A program made the translations under genes and the position numbers. A stretch of 64,000 nucleotides of DNA. It comes from Nonomuraea aridisoli. GTDB lineage: Bacteria > Actinomycetota > Actinomycetes > Streptosporangiales > Streptosporangiaceae. A model generated the notes under the pieces. The model did no database searches. It was not told the DNA's origin and saw only the letters and a list, made by a program, of their open reading frames with translations. Shown here piece after piece: positions 28,470-37,053 of this stretch. The DNA lies in contig NZ_POUD01000008.1 in NCBI RefSeq assembly GCF_003236395.1, positions 16,695 to 80,694 on the forward strand, in the 5' to 3' direction. Every line of letters starts with the position of its first letter. Position 1 is the stretch's first letter.

Positions 28470-29345
28470 ATGAGCGAGTGGATCACGGACCGTCCCGAGC
28501 TGTCCGAGGAGGCCGCCCACTCCCGCGCCTCCGTGCTGCGCAGCCGCGCCGAGTCGTACATCGCGCTGGGCCGGCACGACGCGGCCATCGCGGACCTGAC
28601 CGAGTCGATCGCGCTGGTGCCGGAGAACGCCCGCGCCTGGCGGCTGCGCGGCGAGAGCCACCGCGTCACCGAGCGGTACGACGCCGCGTTAGAGGACTTC
28701 GACGAGGCCCTGAAGCTGGAGCCGGACAGCGCGTACGCCCTGGGCTCGCGCGGGCAGACGTACGCGGCCATGGGCCGGCTGGAGGAGGCCATGGACGACT
28801 TCGAACACGCGCTCACCCTCTCGCCCGACTCGCTGTGGATCCTGGAGGCCAAGGCCGACGCGCTGGCCGATCTCGACCGGCTGGACGAGGCCCTGGAGAC
28901 GCACACCAAGATCATCGCCTTGGACGAGAGCCTCGCGTACTCGTGGGTGGCCCGCGGCGACCTCTACCAGCGGATGCAGCTCTACCCCGAGGCCGTCGAC
29001 GACTACGCCAGGGCGCTGGAGGCCGAGCCGGAGCACGTGCGGGCGCTGAGCAGGCGGGGCGAGGCGCTGCGCATGCTCGACCGCTACGAGGAGGCGCTGA
29101 CGGACCTGAACCGGGCCCTGGAGCTCGACCCGGGCAACGACCGCGCGCTCGGCAGCCGGGGCGCGGTGCTGAGCGAGCTGGGTGACAACGAAGCCGCGCT
29201 GGCGGACCTGGACAAGGCGATCGAGCTCGACCCTGACTACATCTGGGCCTACCGGGTGCGCGGCGAGATCCTGCAGGAGCTCGACCGGCACGAGGAGGCC
29301 GTCTCCGACTTCACCCGGGCTCTCCACCTGCAGTTCGGCGACTGA
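28470..29345 (+). CDS. Tetratricopeptide-repeat protein
   Basis: A 291-residue protein composed almost wholly of 34-residue TPR units. About eight repeats carry the pattern (A/G)-x-x-(Y/L)-x-x-x-G-x-(Y/H)-x-x-A-(I/L)-x-D, for example RAWRLRGESHRVTERYDAAL. No catalytic or membrane segments are seen. TAGATT at 28456-28461 lies 8 bp before the ATG, so the message could be nearly leaderless. The last 35 bp overlap the convergent hydrolase gene. Confidence 0.9.
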   Translation: MSEWITDRPELSEEAAHSRASVLRSRAESYIALGRHDAAIADLTESIALVPENARAWRLRGESHRVTERYDAALEDFDEALKLEPDSAYALGSRGQTYAAMGRLEEAMDDFEHALTLSPDSLWILEAKADALADLDRLDEALETHTKIIALDESLAYSWVARGDLYQRMQLYPEAVDDYARALEAEPEHVRALSRRGEALRMLDRYEEALTDLNRALELDPGNDRALGSRGAVLSELGDNEAALADLDKAIELDPDYIWAYRVRGEILQELDRHEEAVSDFTRALHLQFGD

Positions 29346-30174
29346 TCCGGGCCAGCCACTGGAGGGCCGCCGGGGCCGCGCGCATGGCGGTGATGTGGCC
29401 GTCGCCGGGCAGCAGGCGCAGCTCGGCCGACGGGCAGCGGCCGGCCAGCCACCTGCCGTGCGCGCTCGGGATGACCCGGTCCTGGTCACCGTGCAGGATC
29501 AGCGCCGGGGCGGTCACCTCGGCGGGGTCGCAGCCCCACGGGGCGACATAGGCCAGGTCGTCGTCGATCTGCCCGCCGGAGCCGCCGGCCAGCGCGGCTG
29601 CGACGACCTCGCCGAACCAGGACCAGTCTTCTTCCAGCGCGGCGTGGTCCTCGGGGGTGAACATCTCCGGGTCGTACCCGGCCGACGCCTGGTGGCGCTC
29701 CAGCTCGGCCCGTCCCCGCAGGGCGGCGCGGAGCCCGGCCGCGCCGGAGGCGTACATGCCCGCGAACCAGTCGAGGCCCTCGGCCCCGTACGGCGCCGGC
29801 GCGGACACGCTGACCGCGGCCGTCACCCGCTCACCCAGCAGCGCCGCACAGGCCAGGGCGTGCGCTCCACCGCCTGAATGCCCCATGACGGCGAAACGCC
29901 CGATCCCCAGCGCGTCGGCGACCCGCTCCCCCAGAACGGCCGCCGATGCCAGCCCCCGCCCCGGCCACGGCGTCGAACCACCGTAACCAGGCCGGTCGTA
30001 CGCCACCCAGCGCAGCCCCAGCCGCCTCGCCTCGTCCATCAGCGGCTCCGGCGGCGCCCCGACGTTCGGCGTCCCGTGGTGCCAGAGCACCGCCAACAGT
30101 CCCTCATCCTCAGGCGCGGCATCGTAGACCCGCACTCTGCGCCCGCCCCCGAGCGCCACGTCGAACTCCCGCAC
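29311..30174 (-). CDS. Alpha/beta hydrolase
   Basis: A 287-residue hydrolase with the complete triad layout: nucleophile S100 in MGHSGGG, acid in LHGDQDRVIP and histidine in LPGDGHIT. The oxyanion loop HHGTPNVG is near residue 32. It resembles proline iminopeptidase or haloalkane-dehalogenase-like esterases; substrate is unknown. Its 3' end runs antisense into the TPR gene by 35 bp. Confidence 0.92.
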   Translation of the reverse strand: MREFDVALGGGRRVRVYDAAPEDEGLLAVLWHHGTPNVGAPPEPLMDEARRLGLRWVAYDRPGYGGSTPWPGRGLASAAVLGERVADALGIGRFAVMGHSGGGAHALACAALLGERVTAAVSVSAPAPYGAEGLDWFAGMYASGAAGLRAALRGRAELERHQASAGYDPEMFTPEDHAALEEDWSWFGEVVAAALAGGSGGQIDDDLAYVAPWGCDPAEVTAPALILHGDQDRVIPSAHGRWLAGRCPSAELRLLPGDGHITAMRAAPAALQWLARISRRTAGGEPG

Positions 30175-30711
30175 CGGGACCTCCCCTCGCCGTCCCCGGC
30201 GACCCTAAAGCACGCCCCCGACAAAATCCGGCGCCCAGCGCTTCCGCCCGTCCACGCGAACCCCAAGAGGTCGCGAACCGGCAACCGGATGCGTTGAGGT
30301 GGGCGTGGACCACCACGGTGAGGTCGGCGCGGAAGCGGTCACCGTCCGGGTCCGGCGGCGACCGCCCGACCGAGCACGACCCCCCGCGTATCGGCCCCTT
30401 TCCGCAGGCAGGCGAACGGCGGCCCCCTCGACCACAAGCGAGGGAAGAGGCGCACATTAGCGCCACGCACGCGTTCTACGACGTTTTGACGTCGATGTTG
30501 CCCGACAGCCCGCGACCGCCTGCCACCCGCAGACGCATCGGACCCGCGTACCCCAGGGAGACGTCCACGACGCCCGGAGCTCTTCCACGCCATGAAAGGA
30601 CACCCGGGGCCCGCTGCCCCGCCATCAGGCCACCCCCGGGGCCGCTACCCCGCATCAGGCGGTGCCTTCCTTGGGCCTCCCCCGGGGTCCGGTCAGGGCG
30701 GCAGGTGCCTG
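30175..30711. other. Intergenic stretch without a supported gene
   Basis: A 537-bp gap between the hydrolase start and the RNHCP gene end. Open frames exist on both strands but lack good starts, known domains or coding-like composition. It contains a 30-bp tandem duplication (30601-30660). It should hold the promoter of the hydrolase gene. Nothing else could be identified. Confidence 0.6.
30601..30660. repeat. Two-copy 30-bp tandem repeat
   Basis: Two adjacent 30-bp units, each beginning CACCC and ending ATCAGGC, differing at about five positions, lie in the noncoding gap before the RNHCP genes. Both have a self-complementary GGGGCC/CCCCG core. Confidence 0.7.
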
Positions 30712-31113
30712 TCACAGGGACAGCAGGGCGCTGACCGGGAGGCGGGTGTCCGACAGCGGGCGAACGGCGATGCGGAGCAGCGCCAGCGCGTTGTCGTCGC
30801 CCGCGATGCGGTTGGCGCTGAGCCCTCCGCACGACTGGCAGTGATGGATGATCAGCCACTCCCCGTCCGGCCGGACGGTGACGCTCAGCGCCGTCATCCG
30901 GCCCCGGCAGGCCGCCCGCCGATCCCCGGGGATCCGGTGGTCGACGTGCAGGCTCGTCAGGCAGTGCGGGCAGTGGTTGCGGTGTGCGGTGCCCGGCGCG
31001 ATCATCGGCACGTCCAGACGGCAGCCGACGCAGCGGAACGCGTCGCCGGCCTCTCCGTGGTGCTCCCTCTTGCGCCGCTGCGGCCGTACCCGGCTCGGGT
31101 TGCGTCGAGGCAT
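30712..31113 (-). CDS. RNHCP-domain zinc-ribbon protein (second of pair)
   Basis: A 133-residue RNHCP-family protein. The name-giving motif occurs as HRNHCPHC near residue 52, with a CxxC (CVGC) before it and a further CQSC near residue 100, giving two zinc-binding knuckles. A basic head (RRNPSRVRPQRRKREHH) could bind nucleic acid. It starts one base after the stop of another RNHCP gene, so the two are an operon. The family has no established function. Confidence 0.85.
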   Translation of the reverse strand: MPRRNPSRVRPQRRKREHHGEAGDAFRCVGCRLDVPMIAPGTAHRNHCPHCLTSLHVDHRIPGDRRAACRGRMTALSVTVRPDGEWLIIHHCQSCGGLSANRIAGDDNALALLRIAVRPLSDTRLPVSALLSL

Positions 31114-31114
31114 G

Positions 31115-31468
31115 TCACAGGTCCCCGAACGTCTCAAGCGGGAACGGCGGCTGTGCCAGCGGCCGGACGGCCATGCGGATGAGGATGAGCCGGTTGTCGT
31201 CCCCGCAGACGGGGTTCGACGTCAGCTCGCCGCACCGGACGCAGCGATGGATGACCATCCAGTCGCCGGTACGCAGGACCGCGATCGAGATGGGCGTCAT
31301 CCGCGCCCCGCACTCGGAGGGGCCGCCCTCCACGCGGTCCACGACGTGCCGCGAGTGCAGGCAACTCGGGCAGTGATTGCGACGAGAGCCGTCCGGTGCA
31401 CTCGCACCGACCGTAAGACCGCAACGTACGCACGTGAAGGTCTCGGTGATGATGGGTTTGGCAGACAA
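31115..31468 (-). CDS. RNHCP-domain zinc-ribbon protein (first of pair)
   Basis: A 117-residue RNHCP-family protein with CVRC, RRNHCPSC and CVRC knuckles, sharing the order and spacing of the downstream paralogue. The TTG start at 31468 is chosen because AAGGAGT precedes it at good spacing and the protein similarity begins there; an upstream extension to 31594 has no family match. The two proteins probably arose by tandem duplication and may form a complex. Confidence 0.82.
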   Translation of the reverse strand: MSAKPIITETFTCVRCGLTVGASAPDGSRRNHCPSCLHSRHVVDRVEGGPSECGARMTPISIAVLRTGDWMVIHRCVRCGELTSNPVCGDDNRLILIRMAVRPLAQPPFPLETFGDL

Positions 31469-31689
31469 CCTCGGTACTCCTTGCCGAAAGTGATCGTTCT
31501 CGAAGCAGCAAGGAAGCGCCCGAACGAGCCTCGCAACGGCGCGTGCGTCCAGTACGGCAGAGCATCCACCCGGTCGGTCGGCCGGACATCGCATCTCTGA
31601 CGCCGCAGATCGACGGCGTCTGCCTGACGGAGCCGGTGCCGGTGGCTAGGGTGTCGCCGCTCAGACGGCGTCCCCCTGGCCGCATCGAT

Positions 31690-32480
31690 CCGGCCGACGT
31701 CAGCCCGACGGCCTGGAACGGCCCGCATCAAACGGACCGATCCGCCGCCGCAGCCGACGTCACACATCGGACCGCACCAACCGGACGTCGCAACCGAACG
31801 CCCCCGGTCGCACGTAACCGACCAGGCAGCACAACCGGCCGCACTGATGCCGAACCGCACCGACCGGACGTTCCAGCCAGAGACACCGCAGGTCAGACGT
31901 CACCGACGGGACGATGTCGCCAGGCGACGCGATCAGCCGCACGGGCCGAAGCACACCGACCGAACGCACAACCAGACGCCGCAAATCGCACACCGCCGAC
32001 GGGACGGCGCTGCATCCCATCGGTCGCAACGCGGCGAACCCGACGTGGCAGGCCCGACGGCGCCGGCCTGAACGACGCCGGCCTGACAGCGTGCATCAGA
32101 CGGCACCGATCCGGCGACGCAGCCGAGCATCGCGGATCCGACGCGCCAATCCGACAGTACTGCGTTGTCACAGGCGGATGCCGCAGGTCGAACACCGCCG
32201 ACGAGGCAGACCAGCCGGCAGCGCCGACGGGCATTCCGTCAGCCGCACGAGGCCAGTGCCGCGCCGACCGCATGACGCCGCACGATCATCGGGTCGGTCA
32301 GTCCCCGTCCATGAACGGTTCGGACAGTCCCGGTCCCCGTCCGACGGCACGGCCGGATGGTTCCCGACCGACGGCACGATCTGACGATCCCCGTCCGACG
32401 GCACAGGCCGAACGGCGCTGGTCCGACGGTTCCGGTCCGACTGCAGGGTCGGATGGTTCGGGTCCGACGGCACGGGTGCG
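31690..32480. repeat. Degenerate CCGACGG-word repeat region
   Basis: Upstream of the RNHCP pair, DNA is filled with variants of CCGACGG[CG]AC. Copies lie near 31899, 31993, 32056, 32098 and 32233. They become a tandem array at 32341-32473 with starts at 32341, 32368, 32395, 32423, 32437 and 32464, a period of 27-28 bp. Long open frames cross it on both strands, but their products are low-complexity Arg/Pro/Thr sequences without domains. It is most likely noncoding, and possibly expanding or decaying repeat DNA. Confidence 0.65.
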
Positions 32481-32730
32481 CGGGGTCGGTCAGGCGGTGC
32501 TGGGGTCGCGGCGTGGGCCGTTGGTGGTGTGGCGAGGCGCGCTGGGCGCGGGGCCGGGCATCAATACACCCCTTCTTCGGGCGCGAACGGCCCGGATACT
32601 CCACCGATGGGACGTCAGCGAGCGTAACGACGCCCACAGGCGTCCCGCCACTGGTTTTCCGGCCGGTCCGGCGGGTTTGGCTATAGCGCGTTGTGGCAGG
32701 AGATATCGCGACAAAGGGGGACAAAAGGGA

Positions 32731-32928
32731 ATGAGCAATCCGCAACAGCCAGAGCTTCGCAGGTCCGGCAAGGCCAGCAGCGTCTCCAAGTCCGCGGACG
32801 CCGCCCGCGAGACCAAGGGAGCCGCCAAGCGCGCCGCCGCCCACCCGCACGGCACGGACAAGGGCGGCAAGGGCGGAGGCAAAGGCGGAGGCGTTCCGCC
32901 GGCCCAGCGACCGAACCATCCGGGGTGA
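32731..32928 (+). CDS. Small basic Gly/Lys-rich protein (65 aa)
   Basis: A 65-residue hydrophilic protein with the actinobacterial-looking start MSNPQQPELRRSGKASS, a Ser/Ala/Lys middle and a tail with two KGGGKGGG-type repeats, ending in PPAQRPNHPG. It has AAAAGGGA before its ATG, and its stop overlaps the start of the metallo-hydrolase (GTGA), which supports its being translated. No domain is recognised; disorder is likely. Confidence 0.7.
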   Translation: MSNPQQPELRRSGKASSVSKSADAARETKGAAKRAAAHPHGTDKGGKGGGKGGGVPPAQRPNHPG

Positions 32929-33746
32929 CGAGCGTGAAGGGAAGCCTGCAGTTCATCGGCAACGCGACCACGCTGATCCGCTACTGCGGCATCACGCTGC
33001 TGACGGATCCGAACTTCCTGCACCAGGGGCAACGGGCGCACCTGGGCTACGGCCTGACCTCACGCCGCCTGCACGACCCCGCGGTGGAGATCGAGGACCT
33101 GCCAGTCATCGACGCGGTGATCCTCTCGCACCTGCACGGTGACCACTGGGACCGCGTGGCGCGCAAGAACCTGGACAAGGACACACCCGTCATCACCACC
33201 ACCTCGGCGGCGGGCAAGCTGCGCAGGCGCGGCTTCAAGCGCAGCGTGGGGCTGGAGAACTGGCAGCAGCACGAGCTGCGCGGCCCCGGCGGCACGGTGA
33301 CGATCACCGCCCTGCCCGCCAAGCACGCGCCCGGCCCGGTGGCGGGGCTGCTGCCGCCGGTGATCGGCACGATGCTGGAGTTCTGCGGCCCGGAGGGGCT
33401 GGTGGAGCTGCGCATGCTGATCAGCGGCGACACGCTGCTCGACCGCCGCCTCGACTCGATCCCGCGCCGCTTCCCCGACATCGACCTGGCGCTCGTGCAC
33501 CTGGGCGGCACCAAGCTGCTCGGCTCGCTCCTCGTCACCATGGACGGCCGGCAGGGCGCCGCGTGGGTGGACCTGATGGACCCGCACGCGGTCGTGCCGA
33601 TCCACTACGACGACTACACGGTCTTCAGCTCACCGCTGGACGACTTCCGCCGCCACATCGAGCAGGCCGGCCTGGCCGACCGGGTCGTCTATCTGGAACG
33701 GGGCGAGACCCGCGAGCTCGCGCCGCACCGCCTCGTCAGGCACTGA
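32925..33746 (+). CDS. MBL-fold metallo-hydrolase (UlaG-like)
   Basis: A 273-residue metallo-beta-lactamase-superfamily protein. The metal motif HLHGDH is at residues 69-74, with further ligands likely in LPAKHAPGP, ISGDTL and IPIHYDDY-like PIHYDD. It resembles the UlaG/RomA group, which acts on lactones or phosphodiester lipids. The GTG start is coupled to the upstream small gene. The gene ends in a short CTGAC-CGGG-GTCAG palindrome that spans both its stop and the stop of the convergent polymerase gene. Confidence 0.9.
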   Translation: MTSVKGSLQFIGNATTLIRYCGITLLTDPNFLHQGQRAHLGYGLTSRRLHDPAVEIEDLPVIDAVILSHLHGDHWDRVARKNLDKDTPVITTTSAAGKLRRRGFKRSVGLENWQQHELRGPGGTVTITALPAKHAPGPVAGLLPPVIGTMLEFCGPEGLVELRMLISGDTLLDRRLDSIPRRFPDIDLALVHLGGTKLLGSLLVTMDGRQGAAWVDLMDPHAVVPIHYDDYTVFSSPLDDFRRHIEQAGLADRVVYLERGETRELAPHRLVRH

Positions 33747-33752
33747 CCGGGG

Positions 33753-34754
33753 TCAGGTGTCGGACCTGGCCTTGCTCGGCTGCACCCGCTTGGGCTCGCC
33801 CGGCATCTTCGGATAGTTGGGCGGGTACGGCATGTCGCCGCGGTCGTCCTCTGCGTACATCCGCAGGAGCGGCTCGATGGAGTGGGCGTGGTCGTCGATG
33901 GCCGCGTGCACGTCGCCGACCTCGGCGAACCGGGCCGGCATCGTGCGGATGTCGAAGTCGCGCGGGTCGGCGTCGGCCAGCTCGTCCCAGGTGAGCGGGG
34001 CCGAGACCGGGGCGTGCGGCCGGGCCCTGACGGAGTAGGCGCTGGCCACCGTGCGGTCGCGGGCGTTCTGGTTGAAGTCGATGAAGACGCGGTCGCCGCG
34101 CTCCTCCTTCCACCAGGCCGTGGTCACCAGGGCGGGGTCGCGCGCCTCGACGGCCCTGGCCAGGGCGATGCCGGCGTGGCGTACGTCGATGAAGTCCCAG
34201 CGCGGCTCGATGCGCACGGCGATGTGGACGCCGCGGTTGCCGGACGTCTTGACGTAGCCGGTCATGCCGAGCTCGCCGAGCACCTCCCTGGTCAGGAAGG
34301 CGGCCTGGCGGGCGGCGTCGAACTCCAGGCCCGGCTGCGGGTCGAGGTCGACGCGCAGCTCGTCGGGGTGCTCGACGTCGGCGGCGCGCACCTGCCAGGG
34401 GTGGAAGTCGATGGTGCCGAGGTTGGCGCAGTAGGCGATGGCGGCGACCTCGGTGACGCGCAGGGACTGCGCCGTGCGCCCGCTCGGGAACGTCACGGTC
34501 ACCGACTCCAGCCAGTCGGGGTGCCGCGGCGGCATGCGTTTCTGGTAGATGGCCTCGGTCTGCACGCCGTCGGGATGGCGCTTGATGTTGGTCGGCCGGT
34601 CCTTGAGCGCGCGCAGCGCCCCCTCGCCGACGCTCACGTAGTATTCGACCAGCTCGCGCTTGGTCGCGCCGATCTTCGGGAAGTAGACCTTGCCGGGATT
34701 GGTGACCTTGACGGTCCGCTCCCCCACCTCGAGCTCGATGTACGGCGATGCCAT
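33753..34754 (-). CDS. End-joining primase/polymerase (LigD polymerase-domain homologue)
   Basis: A 333-residue stand-alone version of the LigD polymerase domain (AEP/PrimPol superfamily). Metal-binding acids are in VDLDPQPG and a third D in VFIDFNQN. The nucleotide-binding TSGNRGVHIAVRI motif is present. Such proteins fill gaps and add ribonucleotides in Ku-dependent end joining; the ligC gene at 19904 would complement it. The ATG at 34754 is followed by a normal N-terminus (VTNPGKVYFPKIGATK). The open frame extends upstream without similarity. Confidence 0.92.
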   Translation of the reverse strand: MASPYIELEVGERTVKVTNPGKVYFPKIGATKRELVEYYVSVGEGALRALKDRPTNIKRHPDGVQTEAIYQKRMPPRHPDWLESVTVTFPSGRTAQSLRVTEVAAIAYCANLGTIDFHPWQVRAADVEHPDELRVDLDPQPGLEFDAARQAAFLTREVLGELGMTGYVKTSGNRGVHIAVRIEPRWDFIDVRHAGIALARAVEARDPALVTTAWWKEERGDRVFIDFNQNARDRTVASAYSVRARPHAPVSAPLTWDELADADPRDFDIRTMPARFAEVGDVHAAIDDHAHSIEPLLRMYAEDDRGDMPYPPNYPKMPGEPKRVQPSKARSDT

Positions 34755-35091
34755 GCCCCCGAACCTACTCCCCCGGTCCGACAACCCGGCGGTAGGCGGG
34801 GTGGGCCCGTCCCGGAGCCGCCGCGGTGGCGGGACCGGGGGCTCGACGGGACGAGCCACCAGACCGTCCGCCGCCGTTCCGGGCGCTGGCGCGCCACCCG
34901 GCCGGCCCCTCACGATCCCCGCGGCTCCAGCACGGGCGTGGGCTGCGCCGCTCGGCGGGATCTTGGCGGACGATCTCACCCCTTGCAGGAGGCGATGACA
35001 CCCCCTTGCCTACAAAGACGCGAATTCGCCCCAGAACGGATGCTTCACCCTGCGGAGATCTCTTTTTGCCACCATCTCGTACTCTGGACGC
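34755..35091. other. Divergent intergenic region with msrB promoter
   Basis: A 337-bp gap between the divergent polymerase and msrB genes. TACTCT at 35080-35085 lies only 6 bp before the msrB ATG, the arrangement expected for a leaderless transcript. The remaining DNA is GC-rich with no convincing small gene. Confidence 0.5.
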
Positions 35092-35493
35092 ATGGAGAAG
35101 GTCGTCAAGAGCGAGGCGGAGTGGCGGGCCGAGCTGTCGCCCGAGGAGTACCACGTCCTCAGGGAAGCCGGCACCGAGCGCCCGTTCACGGGGGAATACG
35201 TCGACACCAAGACCGAGGGCGTCTACTCGTGCCGTGCCTGCGGCGCGGAGTTGTTCCGGTCGGACACGAAGTTCGAGTCGCACTGCGGATGGCCGAGTTT
35301 CTTCGAGCCGTCCGAGTCCGACGCGGTGCGGCTGATCGAGGACCGCAGCCTCGGCATGGTGCGCACGGAGGTGCGCTGCGCCCGCTGCGACTCCCATCTC
35401 GGGCACGTCTTCCACGGCGAGGGCTACCCGACGCCCACCGATGATCGTTACTGCATCAACTCGATCTCGCTGCGCCTCGAACCCAAGCCCTGA
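35092..35493 (+). CDS. msrB: Peptide-methionine (R)-S-oxide reductase
   Basis: A 133-residue MsrB that repairs oxidised methionine. The structural zinc cysteines C47, C50, C96 and C99 and the catalytic C121 in RYCINS are present, as are CGWPSF and HLGHVF. Length is normal for a single-domain MsrB. It has a likely leaderless promoter (TACTCT 6 bp before the ATG). A long hairpin (35506-35538) follows the stop. Confidence 0.96.
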   Translation: MEKVVKSEAEWRAELSPEEYHVLREAGTERPFTGEYVDTKTEGVYSCRACGAELFRSDTKFESHCGWPSFFEPSESDAVRLIEDRSLGMVRTEVRCARCDSHLGHVFHGEGYPTPTDDRYCINSISLRLEPKP

Positions 35494-35505
35494 CGCGCGG
35501 GCGAA

Positions 35506-35538
35506 CGTCCCGGTCCCGGGTCAGCCGGGATCGGGACG
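35506..35538. terminator. Strong bidirectional hairpin terminator
   Basis: CGTCCCGGTCCCGG (35506-35519) pairs with CCGGGATCGGGACG (35525-35538), 14 bp with one G-U, over a 5-nt loop. It lies just past msrB and overlaps the last codons of the convergent gene. Confidence 0.8.
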
Positions 35539-36231
35539 GGTGACCCGGCACGTGCGGTCGGCGGGGCCGAGGATGTTGGCGAGCACCGGGTTGCCGTTCC
35601 CGCCGGCTTTCGCGTGCACGAACACCACCGGGTCGGCCACGCCGCGGCTGCGCAAATAGTGCAGGCCGCGCTCGCACAACATGATCGCCGCAGTGGAATT
35701 GTCCGCGCTGTCCGGCAAATCCGTATAAATCCGCAAATATCCGCCGACCGTGCGGATGTCCCTGAGGCGCTTCAGCGCCTTGTCGCGCGACCCCCACGTC
35801 GTACGGAAGAACTCCGCCGCCTGCGGGTCGGTGTGCGCCGAGAACACACCGCCGGAACCCGGTGAGGCGGACGCACCGGCCACCATGCCCGGTGAGGCGG
35901 AAGAGGCGGAAGGGGACGCGGGCCTGCCGGTCTCGCGCGGCCGGTCCTCCTCCCGCGCCCCGGCACGCCCGGACGGCCCCGACGACCCGCCCCGGCCGTC
36001 CTGCGCGTCAGCGGGCACGCGCCCGGGAGGACCGTCCGGCCCGGCGGCGGACCCGGAGGCGGCCGGTGACGCGCCGAGCGTGGCGTCGCCACCGGACGTG
36101 CCGTGGACCACGAGCAGCACCGCCGCCCCGCCGGCCAGCGCACCCGCCGCCCAAAGACCTCTCCCCCTGCGGCGCCGCGCGTGCCGGGAACGCCCCGCCG
36201 CGTGGCGTCCGCGCTTCCGGGAGTCCGTCAC
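35521..36231 (-). CDS. Membrane-anchored or exported protein with conserved C-terminal domain
   Basis: A 236-residue protein, not recognised. A strongly basic N-terminus (RKRGRHAAGRSRHARRRRGR) precedes a hydrophobic helix (GLWAAGALAGGAAVLLVVHG, about 25-44). A roughly 90-residue disordered Gly/Pro/Ser region follows. The folded C-terminal 100 residues start at FSAHTDPQAAEFF and contain DKALKRLRDIRTVGGYLRIYT and a C...C pair (LCERGLHY and DRTCRVTR). GGAGGGGG precedes the GTG at 36231. An extracytoplasmic sensor or binding domain is possible. Confidence 0.7.
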   Translation of the reverse strand: MTDSRKRGRHAAGRSRHARRRRGRGLWAAGALAGGAAVLLVVHGTSGGDATLGASPAASGSAAGPDGPPGRVPADAQDGRGGSSGPSGRAGAREEDRPRETGRPASPSASSASPGMVAGASASPGSGGVFSAHTDPQAAEFFRTTWGSRDKALKRLRDIRTVGGYLRIYTDLPDSADNSTAAIMLCERGLHYLRSRGVADPVVFVHAKAGGNGNPVLANILGPADRTCRVTRPDPG

Positions 36232-36346
36232 CCCGCCCCCTCCGTGGAACGTGCCAGCCGATCGGCGACCCCCTGATTGTGGCAAACGGGGTAGATCAAT
36301 TCAGCGAGACAGCCGACTCGGCGGGCGAAGGCTCCGGGCGTTCCGG

Positions 36347-37048
36347 CTAGGGCAGGGCGGCGACGATCTCCCGGACCGGCTTGCGGGCGCCGGTGTAGAA
36401 CGGGATCTCGACCCGCGTGTGGCGGCGGGCCTGCGCGCCCCGCAGCGTGCGCATGAGGTCGACGATGCGGTGGAGCTCGTCGGCCTCGAACGCCAGCATC
36501 CACTCGTAGTCGTTGAGCGAGAAGCACGCGACGGTGTTGGCCCGCACGTCGGGGTAGTCGCGCGCCATCCGGCCGTGCTCGGCGAGCATCGCCCGGCGCT
36601 CGGAGTCGTCGAGGAGATACCACTCGTAGGAGCGCACGAACGGGTAGACGCTCACGTAGGCGCGCGGCTCCTCCTCGGCGAGGAAGGCCGGGATGTGCGA
36701 CTTGTTGAACTCGGCCGGCCGGTGCAGCGCCATCGCCGACCAGACGGGCCTGGTGTGGCGGCCCAGCTCGGTGCGCCGGAAGCGGGCGTAGACGTCCTGG
36801 AGGTCCTCCGGCGTCGGCGCGTGCCACCAGAACATGAGGTCGGCGTCGGCCCGGAACCCCGCCACGTCGTAGACCCCCCTGGTCACGACGTCTTTCCCGG
36901 CGGCCTGGTCGAGCAGCTCCTGCACCTCGTCGGCCAGGCCGTCGCGGTCGGCCGGGCAGGGCCCGGTCGACTGGAAGACCGACCACATCGTGTAACGGAT
37001 CACCTGGTTGAGATCGCGGGCCTTCGGCCGCGGAGCGCCCTCTGTCAT
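36347..37048 (-). CDS. hemQ: Coproheme decarboxylase (chlorite-dismutase family)
   Basis: A 233-residue HemQ/ChdC that converts coproheme to protoheme with hydrogen peroxide, the last step of the coproporphyrin-dependent haem route. The family residues are visible in [13 protein letters not shown] (with the reactive tyrosine region), [19 protein letters not shown], and the haem-proximal histidine region LMFWWHAP and [15 protein letters not shown]. It follows hemY on the same strand by 5 bp, an operon consistent with the pathway. Confidence 0.95.
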   Translation of the reverse strand: MTEGAPRPKARDLNQVIRYTMWSVFQSTGPCPADRDGLADEVQELLDQAAGKDVVTRGVYDVAGFRADADLMFWWHAPTPEDLQDVYARFRRTELGRHTRPVWSAMALHRPAEFNKSHIPAFLAEEEPRAYVSVYPFVRSYEWYLLDDSERRAMLAEHGRMARDYPDVRANTVACFSLNDYEWMLAFEADELHRIVDLMRTLRGAQARRHTRVEIPFYTGARKPVREIVAALP

Positions 37049-37053
37049 GGTCA

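Noticed and set aside
30205..30435. Minus-strand ORF before the alpha/beta hydrolase
   Set aside because: Product is Arg/Gly/Pro-rich without similarity, there is no ribosome-binding site, and the opposite strand is equally open.
31543..32928. A 461-codon plus-strand open frame through the repeat region, ending with the small Gly/Lys-rich protein
   Set aside because: The upstream 396 codons are Arg/Pro/Thr low-complexity sequence over repeat DNA, opposite strands are equally open, and a good ribosome-binding site occurs only at 32731.
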